Origin: Anaerobutyricum stercoris
Lineage (GTDB): Bacteria > Bacillota > Clostridia > Lachnospirales > Lachnospiraceae
Assembly: GCA_019116455.1 (NCBI GenBank)
Contig: DXBR01000122.1
Location: 1 to 14,480 of the forward strand
Length of the DNA: 14,480 bases
Direction of reading: 5' to 3'
Positions 14,282 through 14,480 of this stretch are shown here, in pieces. A program made the position numbers and the translations under genes. Below the pieces are notes generated by a model. That model did no database searches and was not told where the DNA came from. It worked only from the letters and a program-made list of their open reading frames with translations. Position 1 is the stretch's first letter. Each line of letters begins with the position of its first letter.

Positions 14282-14310
14282 TTGACAAACAAAAGGAGCT
14301 GTGATAAAAT
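14282..14310 (+). promoter_or_regulatory. Tandem promoter P3
   Basis: TTGACA (14282-14287), 17 bases, TAAAAT (14305-14310), preceded by an A-rich tract at 14260-14277 resembling that before P2. It lies 109 bases after P2, and P2 is 92 bases after P1. Confidence 0.8.
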
Positions 14311-14392
14311 ATAAAAGCTTTTGCGATTCGAAAGCAAATGAGGCCGACGAAGTTCGGCAGAGCAAGTTGATAACTGAATAACAAAACAACCT

Positions 14393-14419
14393 CGAACGTT
14401 CAATTCAATTGAGTATTCG
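14393..14419 (+). repeat. Leader inverted repeat (stem-loop) downstream of P3
   Basis: The sequence is symmetric about 14406, with the perfect core TCAATTCAATTGA (14400-14412) extended outward to CGAA/TTCG through two G-U pairs and one mismatch. It would form a hairpin in the nascent RNA; no T-run follows. Confidence 0.55.
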
Positions 14420-14480
14420 GATCCTGAAGCGAGTGATGTCGGCGAGAGGGGTCCATGGAAGAGAACGAAGTTCGAACCTA

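Larger units (their letters stand above)
13973..14480 (+). other. Probable rRNA operon promoter and leader region (16S gene beyond the window)
   Basis: No credible protein gene lies here; the open frames on the - strand are short and AT-driven. The stretch holds three tandem strong promoters with A-rich upstream tracts, and then a structured, GC-richer leader to the window edge. TGATAACTGAATA at 14368-14380 resembles the boxA-like sequence near rRNA genes of low-GC Gram-positives. The start of mature 16S (AGAGTTTGATC) is not present by 14480. A tRNA operon or another highly expressed stable RNA is the main alternative. Confidence 0.65.

Noticed and set aside
14032..14403. - strand open frames at the right edge (123 and 68 codons)
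   Set aside because: They read Phe/Leu/Ser-rich products of AT-rich promoter DNA, lie across three strong + strand promoters and have no convincing ribosome binding site.
1..14480. CRISPR arrays, tRNA genes, insertion sequences
   Set aside because: No regularly spaced direct repeats, no cloverleaf sequences and no transposase with terminal repeats were seen on either strand.

Overview
The window reads as the chromosome of a low-GC Gram-positive, most likely a clostridial species close to Lachnospiraceae. The reasons are AGGAGG-type ribosome binding sites, sigma-A promoters with 17-base spacers, a split two-gene transketolase, a rel - metallo-hydrolase - hemZ - aspS gene order, and secreted proteins ending in lysine-rich fibronectin-like domains typical of gut Clostridia. 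All genes I accept are on the + strand. The genus is inference; no rRNA body lies in the window.

Left part (1-3900), accessory: a Rpn-type PD-(D/E)XK nuclease / putative transposase gene with its own terminator, then a 315-base gap holding a promoter, then two adjacent paralogous secreted proteins (333 and 389 residues). Each of these has a signal peptide, two beta-rich modules and a basic C-terminal Fn3-like domain. A strong GC-rich hairpin follows.

Middle (3911-11186), housekeeping: a good promoter whose -35 lies in a perfect palindrome precedes a probable five-gene operon. It contains rel (bifunctional ppGpp synthetase/hydrolase), an MBL-fold glyoxalase-II-like hydrolase, hemZ (radical SAM coproporphyrinogen dehydrogenase family), a stand-alone HD-GYP phosphodiesterase, and aspS (aspartyl-tRNA synthetase), ending in a terminator. 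The HD-GYP gene sits where hisS is commonly found in related Clostridia, so genes for metabolism of two nucleotide second messengers share one transcription unit.

Right part (11187-13972): an AT-rich gap carries a perfect-consensus sigma-A promoter driving a pentose-phosphate operon: the two halves of transketolase, overlapping by 7 bases, and rpiB. The rpiB Shine-Dalgarno sequence is separated from its start codon by a stable hairpin. Two hairpins follow, the second a clear terminator.

Right edge (13973-14480): no protein gene. Three tandem strong promoters, each TTGACA-17-TANNAT-like with A-rich upstream tracts, followed by a structured leader, look like the promoter region of an rRNA operon whose 16S gene would begin beyond the window.

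I find no CRISPR array, insertion sequence, tRNA or clear riboswitch, and no convincing multi-gene novel system. The points most worth a second look are the rpiB hairpin, the palindromic rel promoter, the HD-GYP gene in the rel operon and the duplicated secreted pair.
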